Origin: Desulfovibrio sp. UBA4079 | GTDB taxonomy: Bacteria > Desulfobacterota > Desulfovibrionia > Desulfovibrionales > Desulfovibrionaceae | DNA length: 9,057 nt | Assembly: GCA_002382645.1 (NCBI GenBank) | Contig: DFYP01000072.1 | Location: 1 to 9,057, forward strand | Direction: 5' to 3' | In this document: in pieces, positions 1-5,136 of the stretch | Position numbering within the stretch: position 1 is the first letter of the stretch | How the letters are laid out: every line of letters begins with the position of its first letter | Position numbers and translations under genes: made by a program | The notes under the pieces: generated by a model | The model's database searches: none | Told to the model about the DNA's origin: nothing | The model's input: the letters and a program-made list of their open reading frames with translations, nothing else

Positions 1-394
1 AGCCGTGGCCCGCTACCGGGCCCTGTTCCGGGCGGCCCAGGCCGGGCTGGTGAACGCCTGCCACGACTGTTCGGACGGCGGCCTGGCCGTGGCCCTGGCC
101 GAGATGGCCCTGGGCGGCAGGCTCGGCGCGGACCTGGACCTGGCGGCCGCGCCCGCCGATCCCGACCTGGACGATCTGGGAATGCTCTACGCCGAGTCCG
201 CCAGCCGCCTGCTGGTGGGTGTGCCCGAAGACAAGGCCCAGGCCTTCGAGGCCCTGTTCGCGGGCCAGGACCTGGGCCTGCTGGGCCGGGTCAGCGGCAG
301 CGGGCGGCTGTCCCTGTCCCGCAACGGGGCGCGTCTCCTGGACCTGACCGTGGACGACCTGGCCCAGGCCTTCAAGACCACCCTCGCCTGGTAG
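1..394 (+). CDS. purL: Phosphoribosylformylglycinamidine synthase (PurL), C-terminal part, 5' end outside the window
   Basis: This is the last ~130 codons of FGAM synthase, a cytosolic purine-biosynthesis enzyme that converts FGAR, glutamine-derived ammonia and ATP to FGAM. The visible part matches the C-terminal AIRS-related domain: a CHDCSDGGLAVALAEMA segment (the conserved H-D-x-S-x-GGL stretch of PurL), then YAESASRLLVGV, typical of the PurL core, and a final short beta-rich tail ending in W before TAG at 392-394. There is no C-terminal glutaminase domain, so this looks like the small-type enzyme that works with separate PurQ and PurS subunits; this is inferred from the C-terminus only. 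The frame is open to the first base. The in-frame GTG at 5 is an internal valine codon, not a start, because conserved domain sequence surrounds it. A strong terminator follows 22 nt downstream, so purL is not co-transcribed with the cytochrome gene. Confidence 0.9.
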   Translation, partial: AVARYRALFRAAQAGLVNACHDCSDGGLAVALAEMALGGRLGADLDLAAAPADPDLDDLGMLYAESASRLLVGVPEDKAQAFEALFAGQDLGLLGRVSGSGRLSLSRNGARLLDLTVDDLAQAFKTTLAW

Positions 395-415
395 GCGCCG
401 CTCTGTCTTGATTTT

Positions 416-456
416 GCGCCGCCGTGCCCCGGGAGGTCACGGCGGCGCTTGTTTTC
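416..456 (+). terminator. Rho-independent terminator of purL
   Basis: A perfect 11-bp GC-rich stem (416-426 pairs with 438-448) with an 11-nt loop is followed by a T-rich tail at 449-455 (TTGTTTT). It starts 22 nt after the purL stop and separates purL from the redox-sensing genes. Confidence 0.88.
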
Positions 457-495
457 AGAGGAGGGGGAAAGTGTCCACAAGACTCGGAGTGAGTC

Positions 496-524
496 TTTAC
501 CGTTGCCCGGAAACGGCCTATAGC
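496..524 (+). promoter_or_regulatory. Candidate sigma70-type promoter for the cytochrome-dcrA pair
   Basis: TTTACC (496-501, 4 of 6 to TTGACA) is separated by 17 nt from TATAGC (519-524, 4 of 6 to TATAAT). The predicted transcript would start near 531, about 59 nt before the chosen cytochrome start. It lies in the only non-coding stretch between the purL terminator and the cytochrome gene. The call is from sequence match alone. Confidence 0.45.
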
Positions 525-562
525 TATCCCAAAAAATGACGATCAAGACCCATGGGCGCAGG

Positions 563-582
563 CCCGAAAAGGTCTTTTTGGG
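563..582 (+). promoter_or_regulatory. Possible hairpin over the cytochrome ribosome-binding region
   Basis: Bases 563-570 can pair with 575-582 (8 bp including one G-T pair, loop GGTC). The 3' arm includes the first three Gs of the G-tract at 580-585 that would act as the Shine-Dalgarno for ATG 590. The stem is A-T rich and weak, so a regulatory role is only a possibility. Confidence 0.25.
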
Positions 583-589
583 GGGAACA

Positions 590-1072
590 ATGGACAAAGC
601 GATGTGGAAAGCGCTGACCGGGGCCGTTCTGGCCGCGGCAGTGGTCCTGGGGCCGGCGGCGGCCGGTTCCCTGGGCGCGGGCTCGGGCCGCTACGCGGGC
701 ACCGAGACCTGCGCCGGATGTCACGAGAAGGAATTCAACAACTACAAGAAGTACTCCAAAAAGGCGCACTCCTCCAAGAGCGTGACCATCATGGCGGCCA
801 AGCTCACGCCCGAGGAGGTCAAGGAGTGCTACCACTGCCACGCCACGGGCTACGGCCAGCCCGGCGGTTTCGAGAGCATGGAGAAGACCCCGGAGATGGC
901 CAACGCGGGCTGCGAGGTCTGCCACGGCCCGGGCGCGGACCACGCCGAGTCCGGGGGGGACACCTCGCTCATCAAGGGCAAGCTGGACGTCAAGGACTGC
1001 GAGACCTGCCACAATCCCGAACGGGTATCGGCCTTTGACTACAAGCCGCTGATCTTCGGCGGGGCGCACTAG
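590..1072 (+). CDS. Secreted tetrahaem c-type cytochrome (cytochrome c554-like family)
   Basis: The predicted 160-aa exported protein has four CXXCH haem-attachment motifs: CAGCH (Cys41-His45), CYHCH (80-84), CEVCH (108-112) and CETCH (137-141). The N-terminus MDKAMWKALTG followed by an Ala/Val/Leu-rich core to about residue 25 is a Sec signal peptide, so the mature protein should be periplasmic. The YAGTETCAGCHEKEF opening and the GCEVCHGPG motif are typical of the c554-like multihaem family; the likely role is electron transfer or redox sensing. ATG 590 is preferred over the in-frame ATG at 536: it directly precedes the signal peptide, has a G-rich tract (580-585) upstream, and the extra 18 residues before it look non-coding. 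The gene ends 9 nt before the DcrA-like receptor gene, whose Shine-Dalgarno overlaps this stop codon, so the two are very probably one operon and may work together in periplasmic redox sensing. The electron partner is not identified. Confidence 0.88.
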   Translation: MDKAMWKALTGAVLAAAVVLGPAAAGSLGAGSGRYAGTETCAGCHEKEFNNYKKYSKKAHSSKSVTIMAAKLTPEEVKECYHCHATGYGQPGGFESMEKTPEMANAGCEVCHGPGADHAESGGDTSLIKGKLDVKDCETCHNPERVSAFDYKPLIFGGAH

Positions 1073-1076
1073 GAGG
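1071..1076 (+). promoter_or_regulatory. Shine-Dalgarno of the DcrA-like gene, overlapping the upstream stop codon
   Basis: A perfect AGGAGG shares its first two bases with the TAG stop (1070-1072) of the cytochrome gene and sits 5 nt before ATG 1082. This arrangement supports translational coupling of the two genes and fixes the receptor start. Confidence 0.9.
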
Positions 1077-1081
1077 CCGGC

Positions 1082-3097
1082 ATGAACATCCTCACCAAGA
1101 TGTCGCTCGGCGTGAAGGTCCTGGTGCTGACCTCCTTCCTGACCGTGGGCGCGTTCACCACCCTGTTCCTGGCCAACGCCTACTGGCAGCGGCAGTCCAT
1201 GCTCGCGGAAACCCACGACATGGCCAAGCTGCACGCGGACATGGTCCAGATGAGCATCGAGAAGCCCATGTCCCGCGGCGACAACCAGGGCACGGTGGAG
1301 CAGTTCGACAGCATCTCCCGGCGCTACAAGGACATGGCCGTGTTCCTCACCGACTTCAAGGGCTCGGTGACCTATTCCACGGACGGCACCATGATCCGCA
1401 AGAGCGTCATGGACTGGTGCTCGGCCCCGGCCTGCAAGGAGATCATCTCCGCCAGCCTGGCCAAGGAAGTGGAGCAGGGCGGCCTGTTCAACCTGAACGG
1501 CACGGACTTCTTCGTGGAGGTCAAGACCGTCAAGAACGAGCCGCAGTGCCACCACTGCCACGGCGCGTCCAAGCCCATCCTGGGCGCCATGGTCATGGCC
1601 CAGGACCTGACCAAGCAGTTCGGCGGCCTGCACGCGACCCTGTACAAGAACGCGGCCATTTCGCTGTTCGGCATGGCCGGCCTGCTGGCGGCCCTGCTCC
1701 TGTTCATGAAGTACTCGGTGGTCAACCGGGTGCGCTTCATCGCCAGCGCGGCCAACGAGGTCGCCGCCGGCCGTCTGGACAGCTCGTTCGAGGTCAAGGG
1801 CGAGGACGAGGTCGGCGGCCTGGCCCGCAACCTGGCGGCCATGGTGGTCCAGATCAAGGACCAGCTCCAGTACAACAAGAGCGTGCTGGACGGCATCATC
1901 GTGCCCCTGTTCGTCACGGACAAGGAGCGCCGCTTCCAGTTCGTCAACCTGCCGCTGCGCAACATCCTGGGCCACAAGGAGGAGGAACTCCTGGGCCGGG
2001 TGACCTCCGAGGTCATCAAGCTCGATTCCCAGGGCAACAGCATCACGGCCCAGGCCATCGCCGAGGACCGTTCGCTCAACGGCAACACCCGGTTCACCCG
2101 CAGCGACGGCGTGGAGTTCCCCCTGCACTACGAGGTCTCCCCGCTCAAGGACGCCCACGGCGTGTCCGTGGGGGCCATCTGCGTGCTCATCGACCTCTCC
2201 CAGGAGGAGCGCGACCGCAAGAACATCGAGGCCCAGCGCCAGAACCTGCTCAACGTGGCCAACCAGGTCACCGAGGTCTCCAACCGGCTGCACAAGGCCT
2301 CCATGACCCTCTCCGAGCAGATGCACGGCCTGGCCAAGGACGTGGACACCACCGCGGCCCAGACCGGCGAGCTGGCCACGGCCATGGACGAGATGAACGC
2401 CACGGTGCTCGAGGTGGCCAAGAACGCCTCGGACACCGCCGACGCCTCGACCCATTCCAACAAGGTGGCCCGCGACGGCGGCGGGGTGGTGCGCCAGACC
2501 GTGGGCGAGATCAACGAGGTGGCCCAGACCACCGAGGCCCTGGCCCAGTCCCTGGGCGAGCTCTCGTCCCGGGCCGAGAACATCGGCCAGGTCATGGGCG
2601 TGATCAACGACATCGCGGACCAGACCAACCTCCTGGCGCTCAACGCGGCCATTGAGGCGGCCCGCGCGGGCGACGCCGGACGCGGCTTCGCCGTGGTGGC
2701 CGACGAGGTCCGCAAGCTGGCCGAGAAGACCATGCAGGCCACCAAGGAAGTGGAAGGCGCCATCGCGCTCATCCAGCAGAGCACCGAAGAGGTGGTCAAG
2801 GAGATGGCCGACACCCGCGAACGCGTGGTCAAGACCGCGGACATGGCCCAGAACGCGGGCGGCGTGCTCGGCGAGATCGTGAACCAGTCGGACCACATCG
2901 TGGACATGGTCCGGAGCATCGCCACGGCTGCGGAGCAGCAGTCGGCCACGAGCAACGCCATCAACGAGAACGTCATGCATATCAGCGAGCTGTCCAAGAG
3001 CGTGTCCAGCGGCATCCAGACCGCCAACTCCGACATCCAGGGCATGGCCCAGATGTCCGATCAGCTGGCCGAGCTGGTGGCAAAGTTCCGGCAGTAG
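1082..3097 (+). CDS. dcrA: DcrA-like haem-binding methyl-accepting chemotaxis protein (oxygen/redox chemoreceptor)
   Basis: The 671-aa inner-membrane chemoreceptor has, in order: TM1 (about 11-33); a periplasmic domain (about 34-190) carrying a c-type haem site CHHCH at Cys156-His160; TM2 (about 191-210); HAMP (about 210-262); PAS (about 265-385, with a VLDGIIVPLFVTD start); and a long coiled-coil signalling region (390-671) with the conserved hairpin tip around 500-550 (DQTNLLALNAAIEAARAGD). This matches DcrA of Desulfovibrio vulgaris, a receptor of about 670 residues with a CHHCH motif whose methylation responds to oxygen or redox potential. In that species dcrA adjoins rbo-rub-roo, as it does here apart from intervening genes, so I infer orthology. 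The periplasmic domain also has a CX4C pair (Cys113, Cys118). The gene follows the tetrahaem cytochrome by 9 nt. It should signal through CheW/CheA to flagella. The ligand is inferred from DcrA, not visible here. Confidence 0.87.
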   Translation: MNILTKMSLGVKVLVLTSFLTVGAFTTLFLANAYWQRQSMLAETHDMAKLHADMVQMSIEKPMSRGDNQGTVEQFDSISRRYKDMAVFLTDFKGSVTYSTDGTMIRKSVMDWCSAPACKEIISASLAKEVEQGGLFNLNGTDFFVEVKTVKNEPQCHHCHGASKPILGAMVMAQDLTKQFGGLHATLYKNAAISLFGMAGLLAALLLFMKYSVVNRVRFIASAANEVAAGRLDSSFEVKGEDEVGGLARNLAAMVVQIKDQLQYNKSVLDGIIVPLFVTDKERRFQFVNLPLRNILGHKEEELLGRVTSEVIKLDSQGNSITAQAIAEDRSLNGNTRFTRSDGVEFPLHYEVSPLKDAHGVSVGAICVLIDLSQEERDRKNIEAQRQNLLNVANQVTEVSNRLHKASMTLSEQMHGLAKDVDTTAAQTGELATAMDEMNATVLEVAKNASDTADASTHSNKVARDGGGVVRQTVGEINEVAQTTEALAQSLGELSSRAENIGQVMGVINDIADQTNLLALNAAIEAARAGDAGRGFAVVADEVRKLAEKTMQATKEVEGAIALIQQSTEEVVKEMADTRERVVKTADMAQNAGGVLGEIVNQSDHIVDMVRSIATAAEQQSATSNAINENVMHISELSKSVSSGIQTANSDIQGMAQMSDQLAELVAKFRQ

Positions 3098-3152
3098 TTG
3101 AAAAAGCGGGCTTCCGGTGGTGGCGTCGGAGGCGAAAATAGGCTATGGAAGG

Positions 3153-3177
3153 GGGGCGGTCCGTCAGGGGCCGCCCC
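3153..3177 (+). promoter_or_regulatory. Hairpin between dcrA and the PilZ gene, weak terminator or attenuator
   Basis: Bases 3153-3162 pair with 3168-3177 (10 bp with one T-G pair, loop GTCAG). Only three Ts follow before ACCTT, so it is a poor full terminator. It lies between the dcrA stop and the Shine-Dalgarno of the PilZ gene and could give partial read-through from dcrA into that gene or protect an mRNA end. Confidence 0.5.
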
Positions 3178-3197
3178 TTTACCTTGGAGGAGAGCGC

Positions 3198-3542
3198 ATG
3201 GACGGGTATCCCAGCGAGCGCCGCCAGACCCCCCGCATCTATCTGCGGGCCTACGCATTCAACCGCCAGGCCGAAGTGCGCAAGGGCGGCAAGAGCCACC
3301 GCCTGGGCCTTGTGGACATCAGCATGGGCGGCGCCCGGTTGAGCGTGGCCCAGGGCGGCGCCGACACCCTGTTCAGCGTGGGCGACACCGTCATTTGCAG
3401 CATCCCCGGGGTGGCCGACGGCGGACAGCTCCAGAACCTCTCCTGCCAGGTGCGCTGGGTGGACGCCGCCCAGCTGGGCCTGCAGTTCTTGAGCGCGATT
3501 CCCCTGTCCACGGCCCAGCTCCAGCAACTGTTCAGCCGCTGA
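3198..3542 (+). CDS. Stand-alone PilZ-domain protein, probable c-di-GMP receptor
   Basis: This 114-aa cytosolic protein is essentially a single PilZ domain. Both c-di-GMP-binding signatures are visible: the arginine motif RxxxR (Arg9 to Arg13, in ERRQTPR) and DxSxxG (Asp40, Ser42, Gly45, in DISMGG), followed by the beta-barrel with VRWVDAAQLGLQFL near residues 85-98. No output domain is fused, so it probably acts by protein contact in motility or surface behaviour. ATG 3198 is chosen because GGAGGAG lies at 3186-3192, five nt upstream; a GTG at 3117 is in frame but would run through the upstream hairpin and has no such signal. The gene is 100 nt downstream of dcrA and is closed by a terminator at 3550-3588. 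Its closeness to a chemoreceptor suggests, but does not show, a link between c-di-GMP and aerotactic behaviour. Confidence 0.85.
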   Translation: MDGYPSERRQTPRIYLRAYAFNRQAEVRKGGKSHRLGLVDISMGGARLSVAQGGADTLFSVGDTVICSIPGVADGGQLQNLSCQVRWVDAAQLGLQFLSAIPLSTAQLQQLFSR

Positions 3543-3549
3543 TTTTTTT

Positions 3550-3588
3550 GCGCACGGGCCCTCCCGGGGCTTGACGTGCGCCCTTTTT
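3550..3588 (+). terminator. Rho-independent terminator after the PilZ gene
   Basis: A 7-bp GC-rich outer stem (3550-3556 with 3575-3581) encloses an inner GCCC/GGGC stem (3558-3561 with 3567-3570) and is followed by CC and five Ts (3584-3588). It begins 8 nt after the PilZ stop codon. Its 3' arm contains the first bases of the candidate perR -35 element. Confidence 0.8.
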
Positions 3589-3599
3589 ATTACTAGTAA
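3571..3599 (+). promoter_or_regulatory. Candidate promoter of the perR block
   Basis: TTGACG (3571-3576, 5 of 6 to the -35 consensus) is followed after 17 nt by TAGTAA (3594-3599, only 3 of 6 to the -10 consensus). It overlaps both the PilZ terminator and the palindrome at 3588-3601. The short implied leader (about 15 nt) and the AT-rich setting support a promoter here, but the exact -10 is uncertain. Confidence 0.4.
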
Positions 3600-3601
3600 T
3601 A
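3588..3601 (+). promoter_or_regulatory. 14-bp perfect palindrome, candidate PerR/Fur-family operator
   Basis: TATTACTAGTAATA is a perfect inverted repeat in an otherwise GC-rich region, 19 nt before the perR start. The 15 bases starting at 3587 match the Bacillus PerR consensus TTATAATnATTATAA at 9 of 14 positions; the minus strand from 3607 to 3589 matches the classic 19-bp Fur box at 11 of 19. Overlap with the candidate -10 would allow autorepression. Binding by the downstream regulator is inferred. Confidence 0.55.
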
Positions 3602-3620
3602 GTTATCAATTGGAGAATAT

Positions 3621-4019
3621 ATGGATACCCAGCGGCAACACAGGCTCTCCCGTCAAAGAAAAGTGATCTTGCAGGAACTTTGCAAGGTTGACACGCATCC
3701 CACCGCGGACGAGGTGTACGACATGGTGCGGCGGATCATTCCGCGCATCAGTCTGGGCACCGTGTACCGCAACCTGGAACTGCTCTGTTCCCAGGGCCTG
3801 GCCCAGAAGGTCGGCCAGGCCGGGGGCCAGAAGCGCTTCGACGGCGCGCCCCAACCCCACGCGCACCTCCGCTGCAGGCTTTGCTCCCGGGTGGTGGACG
3901 TGGACTATCCCGAGGCCCTGCCGGCCCTGCCCGAGGCCCTGGCCAAGGGCTTCGAGGTCAGTGCCTGCACCCTGGAGTTCGTGGGGATCTGCCCGCGCTG
4001 CAAGGCGCAGATGAGCTGA
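3621..4019 (+). CDS. perR: Fur-family peroxide-responsive repressor, PerR type
   Basis: This 132-aa DNA-binding regulator has an N-terminal winged helix (to about 75, with HPTADEVYDMV and SLGTVYRNLELL) and a C-terminal metal-binding dimerisation domain. The structural zinc site is complete: Cys85/Cys88 and Cys124/Cys127. The regulatory metal ligands align with Bacillus PerR: His26, Asp74, His80, His82 and Asp93. The Asp at 93, where Fur proteins usually have Glu, favours PerR. In PerR, iron-catalysed oxidation of the histidines matching His26 or His80 relieves repression. The start has GGAG at 3612-3615 five nt upstream. It heads the oxygen-defence block, directly before rubrerythrin, an order also known from Desulfovibrio; a palindromic candidate operator precedes it. 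Its target genes are inferred from position only. Fur or Zur identity is less likely but not excluded. Confidence 0.85.
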   Translation: MDTQRQHRLSRQRKVILQELCKVDTHPTADEVYDMVRRIIPRISLGTVYRNLELLCSQGLAQKVGQAGGQKRFDGAPQPHAHLRCRLCSRVVDVDYPEALPALPEALAKGFEVSACTLEFVGICPRCKAQMS

Positions 4020-4090
4020 CCGCAGCGGCCTGTCCGCCGCTCCCTGTTCAACCTGAAAAACCCCCGGTCCTGCCCGGGAGTGGAGGATTT

Positions 4091-4663
4091 ATGCGTCTCA
4101 AAGGCACCCGCACCGAAAAGAACCTGCTCACCGCCTTTGCCGGCGAATCCCAGGCCCGCAACCGCTACACCTACTACGCCGGCAAGGCCAAGAAAGAGGG
4201 CTTTGTCCAGATCCAGGCCGTGTTCGAGGAGACCGCCAACCACGAGAAGGAGCACGCCAAGCGGCTCTACAAGTTCCTGGAGGGCGGCGAACTGGAGATC
4301 ACGGCCTCCTTCCCGGCCGGGACCATCGCCAGCACCCTGGAGAACCTGCGCCACGCCGCCGAGGGCGAGAACCACGAGCACTCCTCCATGTATCCGGAGT
4401 TCGCCAAGGTGGCCATGGAGGAGGGCTTCAAGGACATCGCCCTGGTCTTCAAGTCCATCGCCAAGGCCGAGACCTATCACGAGCGGCGTTTCAAGGCCCT
4501 GGCCCAGGCCGTGGAGAACGGCACGGTCTTCAAGCGCTCCGAGAAGACCGTCTGGCGCTGCCGCAACTGCGGCTACCTGCACGAGGGCCTGGAGGCCCCC
4601 GAAGTCTGTCCGGCTTGCGATCATCCGCGGGACCACTATGAAGAATACGTGGAAAAGTGGTAG
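4091..4663 (+). CDS. rbr: Rubrerythrin (non-haem di-iron NAD(P)H-linked peroxidase)
   Basis: This 190-aa cytosolic protein reduces hydrogen peroxide to water with electrons from rubredoxin-type partners. An N-terminal ferritin-like four-helix domain (1-145) carries all expected di-iron ligands: Glu19, Glu52, His55, Glu93, Glu96, Glu127 and His130, in motifs EETANHEKEH, GENHEHSSMYPEFA and KAETYHERRF. A C-terminal rubredoxin domain (about 153-190) has the FeS4 cysteines Cys157/Cys160 and Cys173/Cys176. The order (di-iron, then rubredoxin) and length match classical rubrerythrin of D. vulgaris (191 aa). The start at ATG 4091 has GGAGGA at 4082-4087. It lies 71 nt after perR with no convincing terminator between them, so it is probably in the same transcript. 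All key residues are present, and nothing suggests loss of function. Confidence 0.95.
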   Translation: MRLKGTRTEKNLLTAFAGESQARNRYTYYAGKAKKEGFVQIQAVFEETANHEKEHAKRLYKFLEGGELEITASFPAGTIASTLENLRHAAEGENHEHSSMYPEFAKVAMEEGFKDIALVFKSIAKAETYHERRFKALAQAVENGTVFKRSEKTVWRCRNCGYLHEGLEAPEVCPACDHPRDHYEEYVEKW

Positions 4664-4680
4664 AAGGGACCCAAGACGCC

Positions 4681-4687
4681 AAGGAGG
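4681..4687 (+). promoter_or_regulatory. Shine-Dalgarno of desulfoferrodoxin
   Basis: AAGGAGG lies 5 nt before ATG 4693. This selects that ATG over an upstream in-frame GTG at 4657 that overlaps the rbr 3' end and would add 12 residues without homology to the family. Confidence 0.85.
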
Positions 4688-4692
4688 CAATC

Positions 4693-5082
4693 ATGGCCAA
4701 CATCGGTGAAGTCTACAAATGCGCGATCTGCGGCAATGTCGTCCTCGTGGTCCACGGCGGTGCGGGTGAGCTGGTCTGCTGCGGCCAGCCCATGCAGCAC
4801 CTCGTCGAGAATACCGTGGACGCGGCCAAGGAAAAGCACGTCCCGGTCATCGAGGTGAACGGCGACACGGTCACCGTGAAGGTGGGCAGCGTGCCCCATC
4901 CCATGGAGGAGAAGCACTGGATCGAGTGGATCGAGCTCATGGTGGACGACGAGGTCTACACCAAGCTGCTCAAGCCCGGCGGCAAGCCCGAGGCCAGCTT
5001 CTGCATCTGCGGCAAGAAACCCAAGACCCTCAAGGCCCGCGAGTACTGCAACCTGCACGGCTTGTGGACCGCTTCCAAATAG
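4693..5082 (+). CDS. dfx: Desulfoferrodoxin (superoxide reductase, 2Fe-SOR)
   Basis: This 129-aa cytosolic enzyme, also named rbo or sor, reduces superoxide to hydrogen peroxide, fed by rubredoxin. The N-terminal desulforedoxin-like domain holds centre I, an FeS4 site with Cys10, Cys13, Cys29 and Cys30 (KCAICG and VCCGQP). The C-terminal domain holds the catalytic centre II ligands His49, His69, His75, Cys119 and His122, with the conserved Lys48 (EKHVPVIE, HPMEEKHWIEWIEL, EYCNLHGLW). It is therefore a two-centre (class I) superoxide reductase. Compared with the D. vulgaris protein as I recall it, there is an insertion of about three residues with an extra cysteine before centre II (FCICGKKPKT, Cys104 and Cys106). 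The gene follows rbr by 29 nt and precedes the rubredoxin gene, the same rbo-rub order as in D. vulgaris. Peroxide made here would be removed by rubrerythrin. Confidence 0.95.
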   Translation: MANIGEVYKCAICGNVVLVVHGGAGELVCCGQPMQHLVENTVDAAKEKHVPVIEVNGDTVTVKVGSVPHPMEEKHWIEWIELMVDDEVYTKLLKPGGKPEASFCICGKKPKTLKAREYCNLHGLWTASK

Positions 5083-5094
5083 GGCAAAACAAGG

Positions 5095-5120
5095 CCGGCG
5101 GGGAGTCCGCTCCCCGCCGG
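5095..5120 (+). promoter_or_regulatory. Strong hairpin between desulfoferrodoxin and rubredoxin genes
   Basis: A perfect 11-bp GC stem (5095-5105 with 5110-5120) closes a four-base loop TCCG. Only GTTTC follows, so the U-tract is short. It may be an attenuator, a weak terminator or an mRNA-stabilising end for the upstream messages. The rubredoxin Shine-Dalgarno begins 6 nt after it. Confidence 0.6.
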
Positions 5121-5136
5121 GTTTCGAGGTGACGCC

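Noticed and set aside
524..2980. A very long open frame (over 800 codons) on the minus strand across the cytochrome and dcrA genes
   Set aside because: The translation is a low-complexity mix of His, Leu, Gly, Val and Asp, has no recognisable domain, and lies antisense to two genes with clear motifs. High GC at third positions commonly removes stops in this antisense frame.
3621..4019. Calling the regulator Fur or Zur instead of PerR
   Set aside because: Asp93 replaces the Glu usual in Fur, the set His26/Asp74/His80/His82/Asp93 matches PerR, and the gene adjoins rubrerythrin and superoxide reductase. Functional proof is still lacking.
4056..4081. Hairpin with an adjacent A-run between perR and rubrerythrin, a possible minus-strand terminator
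   Set aside because: The stem is only about 5 bp, there is no T-tract on the plus strand, and no minus-strand gene is present to be ended. I treat perR and rbr as co-transcribed.
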